Positions 1 through 19,158 of a stretch of DNA of 64,000 nt are shown in pieces. The position numbers and the translations under genes are program-made. Source of the stretch: Latrodectus hesperus (taxonomy: Eukaryota > Arthropoda > Arachnida > Araneae > Theridiidae); the NCBI GenBank assembly GCA_037975125.1, contig CM075853.1, forward strand, positions 41,297,124 to 41,361,123, in the 5' to 3' direction. Below the pieces are notes generated by a model that ran no database searches, was not told the DNA's origin, and worked only from the letters and a program-made list of their open reading frames with translations. The stretch's first letter is position 1, and each line of letters starts with the position of its first letter.

Positions 1-1006
1 CGTTTCTTTTCACTGTGAGAAAAAACTGAGTTTCGTGTCTTTTAAAAGCAAAATAAAATACACCCTAACAAATAACTTGTTCGATCATTTTAGTTTTACA
101 AAATAACTCGATCTTTAAATAAAAGAGAAATCATCATATTTTTAGAAATTGCTATATTTTCCTATGATTTAAATGGTTTATACTGTTAAAATGTGACAGT
201 AAACGGAACTGAAATTTTAAGTACATTTATGATTTATCTTGTTCTTATAATGTGAAAAACATGCTTATTTTCTAATCATAGCTTGCTAAAAATTTAATCA
301 TAACATAACAAAAATGTCTTCAGTTGCTAACATGCTCCTGGAGCAAATTTAATAAATTTTTGACTGCAGATTTATGTTTCATTTCCCGTTTCCGAATATG
401 TGATACTTTTCTCTTTCTAGTTTTAAACTTTTTTTCTATTTTGGAATCACAATTTAAAATTTCCTTTTCTAGTTCTTATTCCTTCCTAGATATCGTGTTT
501 CCGCTTTGAAAGCAAAAGTATTAATCTTCTGGAAACTTCAGATCTGTCCTGCTTATTCCCCACCAGAACACCCACCTCGCCACCTGAAAATACTTTTTCG
601 TCACTTTTCATATTTGTTGCATCCCGTCCCAGATGTTTCTATTTTAAACATGTCCCCTGTTTTTATATTTGAGTAAAATCTGAAAAATAAAACGGAAACA
701 AGTTGATTCCTTTTTATTTGGATGTTTTTTTCCTGGTATTCGTCAAATGGGTAGGATGTTTTGAGTTACATTTTTTTATCACAAGAAGTTGAAAAATTTG
801 AACACCAAAAGTTTTCTTCTTTTAAGATTCATATTCTACTTCAATTTACAGTTCTCTCATATATCGCATAAAAACTACATTTTAAACTTTTCTGCATAAG
901 GTTTTCTTTTTCAGTTTAATTAAGTCAAAGATATTGGGTTAAGATATTAAGTCAAAAACCAAAAAATATCATTTCCATAATTATATTTTAAATAGAAGAC
1001 AATTTA
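1..1006. other. AT-rich non-coding flank
   Basis: No recognisable gene, RNA or repeat. The stretch 535-660 is more C-rich than its surroundings, but I could not relate it to any protein family in any frame. A chance-length open frame at 324-509 is hydrophobic and phenylalanine-rich, as AT-rich DNA gives by accident. Confidence 0.6.
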
Positions 1007-2317
1007 AAGGGTGTTTTTTTGTTCGCGGTATAGAACTTTAAATTGCAATAAAACAACGATGTATTATTCGATTGACATGAATTTTTTTTATTCGAAAGAT
1101 AATCTTGTGGCATTACATTTTAAATATGATTTCTGACATATGACTGCCACGGCTGGCTCGGATGTAGTCCAATCTGGACGTCCAACTTTCGATGACTTTT
1201 TCCAACATTTGTGGCTGTATATCGGCAATAATACGGCGAATGTTGTCTTCCAAATGGTCAACCGTTTGTGGCTTATCCACATAAACCAATGAATTTACAT
1301 AGCCCCACAGAAAATAGTCTAGCGGTGTTAAATCACAACATCTTGGAGGCCAATTCACAGGTCCAAAACTTGAAAATAGGCGGTCAAGGAACGTGTCTTT
1401 CAATAAAACAATTGTGGCACGAGCTGTGTGACATGTTGCGCCGTCTTGTTGGAACCACAGCTCCTGGACATCATGATTGTTCAATTCAGGAATGAAAAAG
1501 TTAGAAATCATGGCTCTATACCGATCACCATTGACTGTAACGTTGTGGCCATCATCGTTTTTGAAGAAGTACGGACCAATGATTCCACCAGCCCATAAAG
1601 CGCACCAAACAGTCAGTTTTTCTGGATGTAACGGTGTTTCGACATACACTTGTGGATTAGATCCAAAAGGGGCAGTTTTGTTTGTTGACGTAGCCATTCA
1701 ACTAGAAGTGCGCTTCATCGCTAAACAAGATTCGCTTATGAAAATCGGGAACAACAGCAATCTCGTTTTGGGCCCATTCGACGAATCTACGCCTTGCTTG
1801 ATGATCGTTTGGCTTCAATTCTAGCACGAGTTGGATTTTATAAGCACGCAAACCAAGATCCTTCCGCAAAATCTTCCGTAAAGTGGATGGACACTTATCC
1901 AATTCCTGTGCTCGATGGCGGATGGACTCATTCGGGTCTTCCTCAATGCTACGCTCTACAGTAGCAGTAGCTTCTTCTGTACGCAACGCACCGTTCGGCG
2001 TCTCTGGGGATGCGAGTTATCAATTAGAGTAAATGTGGTGCGAAAACGTTCCATGGTTAATCGAATTAACTGCTCTGGTGGACGATTTTGTCGACGATAA
2101 ATTGGACGTAGTGCGCGATACGTATTCCACACAGAACCATTATTTTCGAAATAAAATTGCACAATAATTTGAAAGCGTTGTTCAGGCGTGAGTCTATTCA
2201 TGATGAATTGCCAAGCCAAACTGAGAATAAATCACTTAACAGCTGTTAAATCGGTCGCCATCTTGGAAAGTAATGCCAACTTAAACTTCTATACCTCGAA
2301 AAAAAAATAACACCCTA
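1007..2317 (-). mobile_element. Tc1/mariner-superfamily DD41D transposon, short TIRs, inactive
   Basis: This is a complete but dead DNA transposon. The left end reads AGGGTGTTTTTTT followed by a GTATAGAACTTTAA motif. The right end is its inverted counterpart (GTATAGAAGTTTAA motif, then AGGGTGTT, read on the minus strand). The TIRs are about 35-37 bp with small gaps. The element is flanked by TA at 1005-1006 and TA at 2318-2319, the target-site duplication typical of this superfamily. One transposase relic fills most of the interior on the minus strand. The ends are seen directly; the family name rests on the transposase motif spacing. Confidence 0.88.
1113..2219 (-). pseudogene. DD41D transposase, disrupted by two frameshifts and one stop
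   Basis: Encodes a Tc1/mariner-type transposase that would bind the TIRs and catalyse cut-and-paste transposition in the nucleus. The protein reads from Met at 2219 (MAWQFIMNRLTPEQR) through an N-terminal helix-turn-helix region of the DUF4817 kind, then changes frame near 1985. The first catalytic Asp lies in FSDEAHF, which is followed at once by a TAG stop (about 1702-1704). A second frame change lies near 1655. The C-terminal part holds the second Asp in WFQQDGATCH and the third in PLDYFLWG, with 41 residues between them, hence DD41D. Joined length would be about 360 residues, normal for the group. All three catalytic residues survive, so decay looks moderate. It stands alone between the two TIRs. 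Confidence 0.88.
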
Positions 2318-2319
2318 TA

Positions 2320-8815
<6,496 letters not shown>

Positions 8816-9260
8816 ATATTTTATCATGTGGGTATCTACGGTAACGAAATAGAAGATTTACTAGCTAAGAGAAAAACACTTCTTAAGGCACAAGACTTTA
8901 AACCATTTCCTCCAGAATAAATTAAAAAACATATTTTTCAAAGAAATTAACGGATACTTTTAAATCTAACCAAGTGGTAAAATTAACAGGCAAAAAGTGT
9001 GCTAACACTTAGGAGACTCGGAGAAAGTTTTGTCAAATATCCTGTAAAGATGATGGGGCTACATTTCAATACAAATGGGACATGACTGTTTGGCACAGCT
9101 TCTAAATAAAATAGGCAGACATTTTTGTATCCGCTTTATGGTAACTCTGTCATTTGGCCACTATGAACGTGTAGCATCTTCATCTATGCCCAAAATTAGA
9201 TAGCAATTCCCCCAAATAGAATGAGATAAGCAAATTGTACTAGAACGTCAGAATTTTATT
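8816..9260 (+). pseudogene. Decayed non-LTR retrotransposon fragment (RNase H and C-terminal tail)
   Basis: Remnant of the 3' part of a LINE polyprotein, which would have carried reverse transcriptase and RNase H. In one frame from about 8816 the sequence gives YHVGIYGNEIEDLLAKRKT, a close fit to the RNase H C-terminal signature of I/Jockey-type LINEs (SHxGIxGNExADxLAK). It runs on to a stop near 8920. In another frame from about 9078 it gives GHDCLAQLLNKIGRHFCI, matching the RTGHD...LxxIG segment that follows RNase H in many arthropod LINEs. Frameshifts, stops and the missing zinc-knuckle cysteines show it is long dead. No RT domain precedes it within the window, so it is 5'-truncated. I did not find a clear tail or target duplication. 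Confidence 0.6.
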
Positions 9261-11692
9261 GAGATCTTTTTAAAGACTATACATCCTGTGACCTTTTCCT
9301 TGTTAATTTCCATCTATAAACATATGCAGCCTTTCGTCATCGAAATACAATTCATATATAGTTACCAATGCGACATTTTTTAGTATTAGATTATCTGTTT
9401 TTTTCTTAGATACCTATCTAATTTATCAATGTGTAAGGAAACATTTTTAATATTATTTTAAGCAATTTATCCTTTGAATTTCTTTGTTCAACTTCATATA
9501 TTTTCTCTAAGAGAAATAACATACAATGCTAATTTCGAAGCTAACAGCATTTGCTGATATATCCATTAAAACAAAAAATTTAAAATATACACGTGTTACT
9601 TTCACTTAATACTGGAATTATTTATGTGTTATTTCATTCAGTTAATAGTACAAATTCTAAAAAAAAAATAGCAAATTTGCTACATCAATAATATACAGTC
9701 AATATGTATAAAAGTAACAAGTAGTGGAATTTGTATTTTCTTTTCTACATGTTAAATTAAACTCTATTTCTTTTATATATTAAATTATGTTAATTATATA
9801 ATTAAAATTATTAAATTATATAAAAAATTAAAAGTACCAACTTTTGCAAAAAAATATTTATATATATACAATGAAAATTAAGGTAATCTTTTTAACTTTT
9901 CATAGGGATTAGATTTAAATAATTTGTTTCTTTAATTTTGTAAGCTGATGCCATAAGAAAGAGCATAAACAAGTGTTCATCGTATCCAGCGCTTAAAACA
10001 CTTATTCTAGTTTTGTCTTCACTTAATTAACTATAATTATTTTTAGGTCAGTGCTCATTTTGTCATCACTCAAACACTCCCACGAAAAATTGAGTTTAAA
10101 CAAATGGTTGGTTTTGGCTATATGCCCATTTGTAAATTCAAGTTCTTTTCCCAACTCGTTGCATTTTACGCAATGACTCGCTTCTCATCTTCACATAAAA
10201 TGGGGCTCAAAATATAAGAAAAATAACTCCTTTTTTAAGCTCCAGGAATCATAAAAATATAAAGGATATTTACTCTTCGGAAGTACGGGACTTGAAATCG
10301 CATAAAACTCTTTTTCAAATGCATTCTGAGGAGATGACTGTTTATGCAAGGTTCTGAAAACAAAATGAACATTTTTAGCACTTTTTTGAAATATTGTTAT
10401 GGTCATTGCTTTCAGAGGGTTTGTTAAAGAATATTTTATCACGCAAACGTGCATAGAAAATTTACTGTAAATTATCTATATCATTAAGAATCTTTAATGA
10501 AAAATGAAATAAATATAAAATAATTTATTTTTAACACTTTAGCGTACAATATATTCATAATTTTTGCAATATATGCAAATTTCAATGACAACTTTTTATT
10601 ATAAATAAAAATTGTGGTCATTTAATTGTACAAATTAATAATATAGGGTTAAAAATAAATTTGTTTTACAAATGATTTTAAGTTTAATAAAAGTATATTG
10701 ATCAGTCCGAGTTTCTTTAATTGCTAAATTTATATAGTTCTAATTAAGTTTTTAGCCTTAATTAATTTTAATATTGAATGCAAAAAGATGTACAAAAATA
10801 ATATACGTAACATTTTTATTTAGATAAAAATAAAATCAATTTAATTTAGAAAACTTTATATATGATTCATATTACTTTAAGCTGTTCTCGGTAAAAAATT
10901 GAGTAAAACTGTGCATACATTATTTTCAAATAATTTATGTTTCATATCGGTACAAATTTTGAAAATTAGAGATTCATTTCATGTAGGCATTGATAATTCA
11001 TCAAAAAATGTATTTAAAGAAAACAGTTGAGGAAATATAAATACCAATTTAAATTTCGAAATATCATTGAAGTATATTTTAATGTGAAATAATACACAGA
11101 AAAATAAAAAAGAAGCAAAAGACCTTATGAAGCAAACTTAAGAGAAATTACAAAATTTTACAAAATAATTATTTTTTGCTTTTTATTTTTTAAGTATTTT
11201 CTTTAACTGTGTTAGTATTATTCTTGACTCTCTTAAGCTATTGTATATTCCTATTAACAGTAATATGTTTCACTGACAACAATGATAATTTTTTATACAT
11301 GTTTACCTGAAAAGATAAATTCCTTTGAAGTTACTCATCCTTAAATATTTTTGAATAAAAAAAATCATTAAATATTTTATATTAAAATGTATTTTTAGTC
11401 TAAAATAATAAATCTTATTTATTTTAAATTAAAAATATATTTTAGCATATAATAAACAAGCTTATATAAAACTTTAATTTTTATGTATCCACATCTTTTT
11501 TGCTTATTTGTAGAGTGTAATTCTCAGTTACAGTCAAATTCATTTAAAGAACAAAATCTTAAGTTCATCTTTAGTTAAAGCAAAACATGCAAAAATACAA
11601 TTTAACCAAGAAATTAATGGCTAAAATGTATGATAACATAATTTAATGCAGTATATCAAACAAAGTGTCATATAAATAGATGCATAATGCAA

Positions 11693-11696
<4 letters not shown>

Positions 11697-11786
<90 letters not shown>
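11697..11786. repeat. (TA)n microsatellite, about 90 bp
   Basis: Uninterrupted alternating TA tract. Confidence 0.99.
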
Positions 11787-11791
<5 letters not shown>

Positions 11792-11862
11792 CGATAATAA
11801 TCAATATTAATTTTATCATACGCCATCCATATTGAATCCTTAAAATTTTTAATTTTTACTTA

Positions 11863-11954
11863 TAACATAACAAAAACATAACAAAATGATAGATTTAGTA
11901 ACATAACAAAATGATAGATTAACATAACAAACATAACAAAATGATAGATTTAGT
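11863..11954 (+). repeat. Short degenerate tandem repeat cluster
   Basis: Three copies of ACATAACAAAATGATAGATT are spaced irregularly, with shorter ACATAACAAA units between them. It looks like slippage-type local duplication. Confidence 0.85.
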
Positions 11955-13400
11955 CAAAATCTTTTCTAGAACTTAAAAAAAATTGCATATATGTTTCAAA
12001 ATTAAAAGCTAAAATAAAATGAATTATATTTCAAGTTTTAACAAGTTATAAATTTTTTTTAAAATTCACTTCATATTACCATATCTGGCAAGGTTATTTA
12101 TTTTTCAATAAATACTAATCAACTACTTTATACAAGACATCATTATTTCCTCTAACTCACAAAACAACTTTTTATGCGCAAGCACAAAAATTTAATTCAC
12201 ACTGGAAAATCATCAACACATTTCTCCCATAGTTTTATTTCAATAGTCTGTTCATAAGAGTTAAGATTTTTTCAAGACTTCAATAATATTATTTTCGTAT
12301 TAAAATTAATTTAAATATATTTGTTTTGAATATATTTCAATGTACTACTTAATTTTTTTAATTTTGTAAAGGAAGACGAATAATAGTCACCTTATTTAAT
12401 TTAAAGTATGTAAATAGTTATGTACAAATCATGAATTTTAAAATGTTTTCACAATTTCGTCATTTTTTTCTTTTCCTTATATTTAAATTGAATTTTGAAA
12501 TTATATTAGTCCATATAAAAACACATTAAAATGTGTTAACCTAATTCACTAGTTAATTAAATATATAGTTAAAATTTATTTTCGAAATTCTTAGCTTTTT
12601 ACTTTATTAAATTTTTTATCGAACATTTTTTATTATTTTTTCCATGATCTGCCAAAATAAAAATAAGTTTATCTAAACTTAGTATTGAACAAGTTATTTC
12701 CAGATACATTGTTAAGCAGTAAAACAAAAATGAGAAAATCACAAAAAAGTGTTAAAGGTTGTGAACACTTCATTAAATAAATTAACAGTATTTTCTTAAA
12801 ATGGCTTATTCATAGAAGAGAATTTTTAATTTTTAAGAAAAATTTTAAATTTTTATAAAAGTTAATTATAATTTTAAAAGTTTGAATTTTTTATTTGCAA
12901 AATGAAATTTTGTTATTTCTTATTTCAAAATATTACCAAATACCATTTGTATTGAAATTGCTTTAGATTTTTTGATATAGAATTCCTGTTTTACGTTTGG
13001 TATAATTTTTCCAAAATAGTATTTCGATGGAAAAATTTATTTTGTAGTATAAAATATCAAAATGTCAAATTAAACGCAGCATTTCATAAAAAATTAAGAA
13101 AAAGTCAATTTTCACATTTAATTTGTTCTATCTCACCAGAAAATTTCGGAAATGTAAAATATTTCAGAAATTTTTGTTTAATATATGAGAATTTACTTAC
13201 TGTTTAAAATATTTTATTTATGTAATAACCGAAATGAAATAACCTAAAACCTTCTCTCAATGCAAAAAAAGATTCATTGCTTATACAGTAGATATTAATG
13301 TGAGCAAATTATTAAGAAATGAAAGCAAAGATTGTAAATTGAAGCCTCTATGATAGACTGCAAAATTTAAATTTGATATGGAGGTATGAATTTAACAATA

Positions 13401-15772
13401 CAGTGGTCCCTCATTTTTTGCAGTTAATGGGGTCTAACACCTTCCGCGAAAACTGAAAAACCACGAAGTAGGGTTTGCTTCTATGAATTTTCGTGTATGC
13501 GGGTACATGAGTGTTTTAAATATGTAAGGAATATTTATACTCTTTACACATTTAAGACAAAAATAACAACAGAATACGCATTTACTTAAACATGCCAGTG
13601 CTAATTAATAACATTAATTACAAAACCTTATACAGTAATAAACATTAATCAAAGTTGCTTTCTGAGAGAGGCAAAGAGTCTTGCCTTGATGGTAGAGGAG
13701 AGGCTCTCACTAGACTCGTAGAAGCTTTGCCCTTACTCAGAGATTATTTTGCTGGAGGCACTGGCACTATTGCGAGGGGCATTATCTTGTAGAGAAATAT
13801 GGTGATTGATAGTGGTTGTCTTTGTTTTTTATCCTTTAAAATTTCCCATTACAAGGACATCACCCCATCAGTGAGATTGCTGAACTCGACAGCTTGAATC
13901 ATATTGTCATTTATTGCGAACATTGTTGCATTACCTCTTGCTATGTTGAACATTCTCCAGGATAAGGCCACACTTTCTAGTCTCTTCTTCATTTTCTTCC
14001 TCATTTTCAGACTTTGTCATCACAATGAGGCCTTCATCGGTCAGTGAGTCCAAGTGGCAATCGATAAGAGTGTTGATGTCTTCTTTTGTCATGTCGACAA
14101 ATCCTTCAATCATTATGATATGAGCCAGCCTCACCACTTTCTCCGGCGCTGAGTGATGAACTTCTTCAGAAGTGAGGCGTTTTTTGTCGAGCATTATGTT
14201 CAGCTATAATTTTTTCCAACTAGAATTTAAGGTCTCACACTTCATGCCCTTTAAAGCTTGCTGAATATTAGACAAACCTGAGGCAATGTCGTAACTGCGT
14301 AAGTATGCTTTCAAGCAGAAAATCTATCTGCACATCGCCCTATCGCAGGTTCATTGCATGGCTACTTTCACAGTGAATCAGGAAAAGGAGCTTAAAAGGC
14401 AGGCCCTTTTCAGCCAAATACATCTTTACCTGGATAATGAAGCAATGGAAGAACCATTCAAAGGTTAGAGATTTCGTTACCCAGGCTTTGGACTTAGGCA
14501 TCCAGAACACAGGCAACAGAGCCAAAATTTTGTTTTTTAATGCCCAAGGATTTTAGCTTAATAAATAAGGCCTAGCATAGGCATAAAACCTGCAGCATTA
14601 CCAGCTACGATGACAGTCACGCTGTCTTTGTGAGTCTTGAAAGCCTGGCTTGTTTACTTCATCCTTGAAGAGGAATGTACGCGAAGGCAACTTCTTCTAA
14701 AAATGCCTAAGCTAAATTCATCTTTGCCGAAAACTTGTTCATGAAGGTAGCCTCCCTGAATGATGAGGTTTTGAAACTCTTTCTCCATGTAACGACAAGC
14801 AGCATCATTTCAGCAGAGAAAGCCGCACATACAGAAACTCGTTTCCAAGGCCGTATCTTTTTCGAAAATTTTCAAACCAGCCTTTGCTTCCTCGCAAATG
14901 CATCACTCATGGCAGCGCTATTACTGGCATGAGGTTCATTATCACCTTCTTCAGCATCGTCATCGGGCAAGATTTGATCGAAGTGAGCTCTGATCCTGAT
15001 CATATTAGTGTCCAAACTGACTGTCTTTTTTTGCAATCAGCAATCCACAATGCCAGTGCAGCTTTTATTTTCGCAATTCTGTAATTACGGGGAGTTACAA
15101 CGCATTTTGCTTCTTTATTGAAAGTTATTAAAGCAGTTTTGTGGATGTTTGCTTCCTCTTTCTTGATGTATTTCACTATAGATTCACTCACCTCGTAATG
15201 GTTTGCCACAGATGCATAACTTCTGCCCTCTATCGATCATATTTAAAAATTTCATTTTTTCGCTGATGGTCATCATCTTCTTCCACTGCCCGAGAGGAAG
15301 CTTTCACAGGGGCACAGCGTTTAGGCGGCATTATAAGGGCTTAATTAATAAAAAACGTTGTTTTAACAAGTTATCACCAACGCAACACTAAAATACAGTA
15401 TAAGAGACAGTCAACATCATGGACAAGATTGGTGAGATACAACAAGAGAAGATGCTAGGTGAGGCTGCGATGATGCGCAGTCAATCAACTGATAGATATA
15501 AATCCTCTCATACTTTCTTTGGTCGATATCGCATCGGACACCTATCACAAGACTTTATGAGATCCCGTGGCACGTACTCTGTCATTATTCATCTCTTTGT
15601 TTGATTTGCAAAGATCCTACTCTCTCGTGCATCAATTTAAAACAACGCGCCTTTCCCAAATGTGGCTACCGACATGGTTGTATTTTTTCATTTTTATTTT
15701 TTAATATTTTGAAAACACCCAAGTAGCACTGGAGTCGAAAAACCTGAGGTGCGAAGTGGCGAAGGAACATTG
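13401..15772 (-). mobile_element. Tigger/pogo-type DNA transposon, 2.37 kb, inactive
   Basis: The left end starts CAGTGGTCCCTCATTTTTTG after TA (13399-13400). The right end, read on the minus strand, starts CAATGTTCCTTCGCC and is followed on the plus strand by TA (15773-15774). The two ends match as imperfect TIRs (CARTGKTCCYTC...), the pattern of the pogo/Tigger family. The total length is close to the usual 2.4 kb of Tigger elements. The interior carries a transposase relic on the minus strand whose start lies near the right end, as expected. Confidence 0.85.
13931..15331 (-). pseudogene. Tigger/pogo transposase relic (CENP-B-like DNA binding plus DDE domain)
   Basis: Starts at Met 15331 with MPPKRCAPVKASSR, like the MPPKR start of many Tigger proteins. 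The CENP-B-type helix-turn-helix follows in another frame (15209 down to 15000: NHYEVSESIVKYIKKEE, then LALWIADCKKR). The DDE domain is recognisable at 14525-14340 as AWVTKSLTFEWFFHCF and MYLAEKGLPFKLLFL. Where the family has LDNAPGH, this copy reads IHCESSH, so the second catalytic Asp is gone. The acidic C-terminal tail is at 14194-13931. Many frameshifts and stops separate these pieces. It is certainly inactive and probably among the older insertions here. Neighbouring short plus-strand frames (14735-15604) are shadows or untranslated element sequence. Confidence 0.85.
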
Positions 15773-17162
15773 TAATCAGCAACTTATGTTACGATTGATC
15801 ATATTAGGCAATTCTCTGCTCCTATGTTACAATTTTAAAGTAATTTATAATAATTTAAACATATTATAAAAATATATTTAAGTTATTAGCTTATGCATAA
15901 CATTTAGTAATAAAAAAATAGTGTCACCTTATTTGCTTATATAAGGTTTTATTGCTGGTTTAGAATTCATCGTCTCTTTAAGTAGTACTTAATAAAGAAA
16001 TATCATTTGTGTTAGACAACTAACTGAAACTTAAGCAATTTATTTTCATTGGAAAAAAATTTCTAGGTAGGCCGATTTAAATTTTAAGAGTGGAAGCTTT
16101 CAAATATATTGTAATTTTATTATAATAATAAGATTACTTTTTAATACATAATTTAGTATTGCATCTGCATAAATTAACTTCTTCATTCACTCAAATGTTT
16201 CGTAAGATATAAATTATAATTGCCTTATAAAATTTAAAAATATATATTAACACTTCAAAAATATATTCTGCTCTAAGTGGTTCAGTTAGTAATAAATATT
16301 TATTGTAACTATAAAGCACTTCTTTCGAACTTAAATTGAAAAATATGTTAATTCTAATAATACCCAAATATTTTATAGTGACATTTTTAATATAGTACTG
16401 TTTTTGGAAAATTGTAGTAAGAAAGCATATAATTATGTTAACATGTTACACATTTTTATTATTCATATACATAAAAATTAATAAATAAAGTTTATGGTCA
16501 TTAAAAAACAAATTTTGATCTTTTAGTGTAAACTTTATAATATTTCTATTTAAGTTATCACTGCTTTACATCATAAATGAAATAAAAGGGTATGCAGCTT
16601 GAGACACAAGTAATTTTATTGCCCTATGTTATTAATATTTAATAGGAAAATTATATTATCTGCTTCTGATCATTTTTAACGTAAAATTGTTTTAAGAGTA
16701 TAAAAACCATCTCCGTGTATACTTTTAAAAGTGTGCCGAAATGAAAGACATTTATTTTAAATCAGATTTTACTATTTTTTCTTGCAGTATAAAAAATAAA
16801 AATTTAATTTCAAATAACATTTCAAGAATGTAAATAATGTGTATTAAAAATGTTATGTGGACTTTTAATATTCTAAAGAATGTAAAAGTGATTCGATGCT
16901 AAAAAAAAAGAACAAAAAATTTAAAAAAAATATAACTTATATAACTTTGATATTTCTACACTTATTTTTATTTAAGAAAAAAGAAAAAAAATCCTCACAT
17001 TTCAACCCAAGGAAGGCTTTGTTTAACAAATTAAATATGTTAAGATGTTCGGGTATTTTTTCGGCGTAATATACGAGAGTTTTATCTAAAATAATTCTGT
17101 TCCAAGTGAAATTATTTATTTCGTTTTTCAGTGATACGGAATGTTTAAAGACACAGTTTAAT

Positions 17163-17329
<167 letters not shown>

Positions 17330-19112
17330 CATTTGGGATGAAAATTGTGTAAATTTTCTCTGATAATATGACGAAAATCTATCATTTACCTTATGTGAAA
17401 TAATAAAGTTCTAGTTATAATATTTTAATGTTCAATATATTCATCATTTCGTGTTATATTTTCAATATCTATAAAAATGATAATGTATAATTATTTGTGA
17501 GAATTAAATATTGTGACAGCGTAGCTCAACTGAGAAAATTTAAAAATAATTGTCGATATTTGACTAACGTATATGAAGTCTCCCAAAAAGGCATTCTTTC
17601 CTCACAGGACCTAATTTATTACATCTCATGTAACAGAATCTGCATTATAATTAAAATTACTATCGTAACACATGATTCAAGCAGTTTCTTTCACTTATTA
17701 TGAAAAAATAACTACTCAGTAGGTTTATGTAGATTTTATGCAACTTTCATTTTGTACATAACATATTTTCAAGTCTTATAAATAACATTTAACAAATGTT
17801 GATCTGTAACTACTTTTTTCATGTATAACGAAGAGAAGAGTAAAGTAAAAATTAGAAAAAATTATATAAAGCGTATGTTTACCATATTAAAAAATTACTC
17901 ATAACAAACATGATTTCATAAAAGAAAAATTTTACAGTTAAAGTTATATAGAAGACTTCATATGTAAGCCATTGTAGTCTAAGCATCAGTCATGATTTAT
18001 CTACTGGGATAAATGTCACATAAAAATTTATGATTTAAGTGGAAAAATAAATTTTCTCCTCATATGGGTATTTTAATATTTCTAGATCAGAATCAATTTA
18101 GAAAATGTTTTTAATATTTAACAATCATTAAGAATGAAAGGGACAAATCTCTTTCAGAATCTCTTTTACAAATCAAACCATATATTTATAGACCATAATA
18201 CGGATATTAATATTTAAAACTCGAAATTAACAAACAAAATAGTATCTTTTTATTTGTCAGCAATTTATAGCCCTACTGGCTGTTATTTTTAATTTAGAAA
18301 AATATCAGAATAAATAGCAAATTTTAAATTTCATTATTTTAAAAAACTTATACTGAAGTATACGTCATACTTATATTATCTTACGATGGTGAAAGTTTAC
18401 TTACGGGTACCCCTGATATTTTGGTCAAAACTTTTTAAGTCAAGATGGACCCCAAAATATTAATAACAAAATGTCAACCCAAAAATGCTTTAGTTAGTGT
18501 TGAAAATATCAGTGTTATCAGAATTAAAATTTTATCGCCAAATTATTTGCGAAACCAAGGGGTACCCACTTCTACACTGATCTCTCTAACGTTAATTTTT
18601 ATCTAAATCCCAGTCAGTAGGAAAATATGTTAAATATTATTAAAATTATCTACTCTTGACATTTTAAGTACCAAACTTTACACCATGGAGTCAGGGTATC
18701 AATGAATATCATCAACAAGAAGATTTATTTTTTAATAAATGAAAGGTAGCCTTTGAATGCTTCTCGTTTCTATAATTGCATGAGCTGCATCACTTTCGTC
18801 GTATTTCAAAATTTTATTCCGAAATTTAAAAATATATTTTGTTTATTTATTAGAAGTCCTAACTTTAAAAAATGCTGTTTTACATTGTTTTTGTCGATAA
18901 ATGTTTCTCGTTTTCATTTCACTTTTGATGCAAAGGTATATATAACATAAATCACTTAGAAGAATCCGGATACTTAACAAATAAACTTAAATTCTTGAGT
19001 AGTGGAAAAATTACGGAAATATAAGCTATCTTGTATTTAGCTGTAATTTATAATAAATTAAGATTATGTTTAAAACAAAAAAGCAAAATAATCATTAAAT
19101 ATTAATTTCTAG

Positions 19113-19158
19113 AAATTATCTAGATATCATATTTATTTTAATGATATCTTGATAATTT
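19113..19158. repeat. Imperfect hairpin, 18-bp arms
   Basis: AAATTATCTAGATATCAT (19113-19130) pairs with the inverted copy at 19141-19158, 16 of 18 positions matching, around a 10-base loop. In DNA this AT-rich it may be chance. Confidence 0.6.

Larger units (their letters stand above)
9261..13400. other. AT-rich non-coding region
   Basis: Contains a (TA)n array at 11697-11786 and a small AACATAACAAAATGATAG tandem cluster at 11863-11954. The interval 10060-10450 has a slightly higher GC content and an 87-codon minus-strand open frame (10191-10454) that I do not recognise. Nothing else is supported. Confidence 0.5.

Noticed and set aside
10191..10454. 87-codon minus-strand frame
   Set aside because: No motif or family seen. 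Composition is Lys/Phe/Ser-rich as expected for random AT-rich sequence.
18405..18560. GGGTACCCC motifs facing each other, suggesting a small inverted-repeat element
   Set aside because: The motif is itself palindromic and the sequence beyond it does not pair over any useful length. No TA or other target duplication was found.
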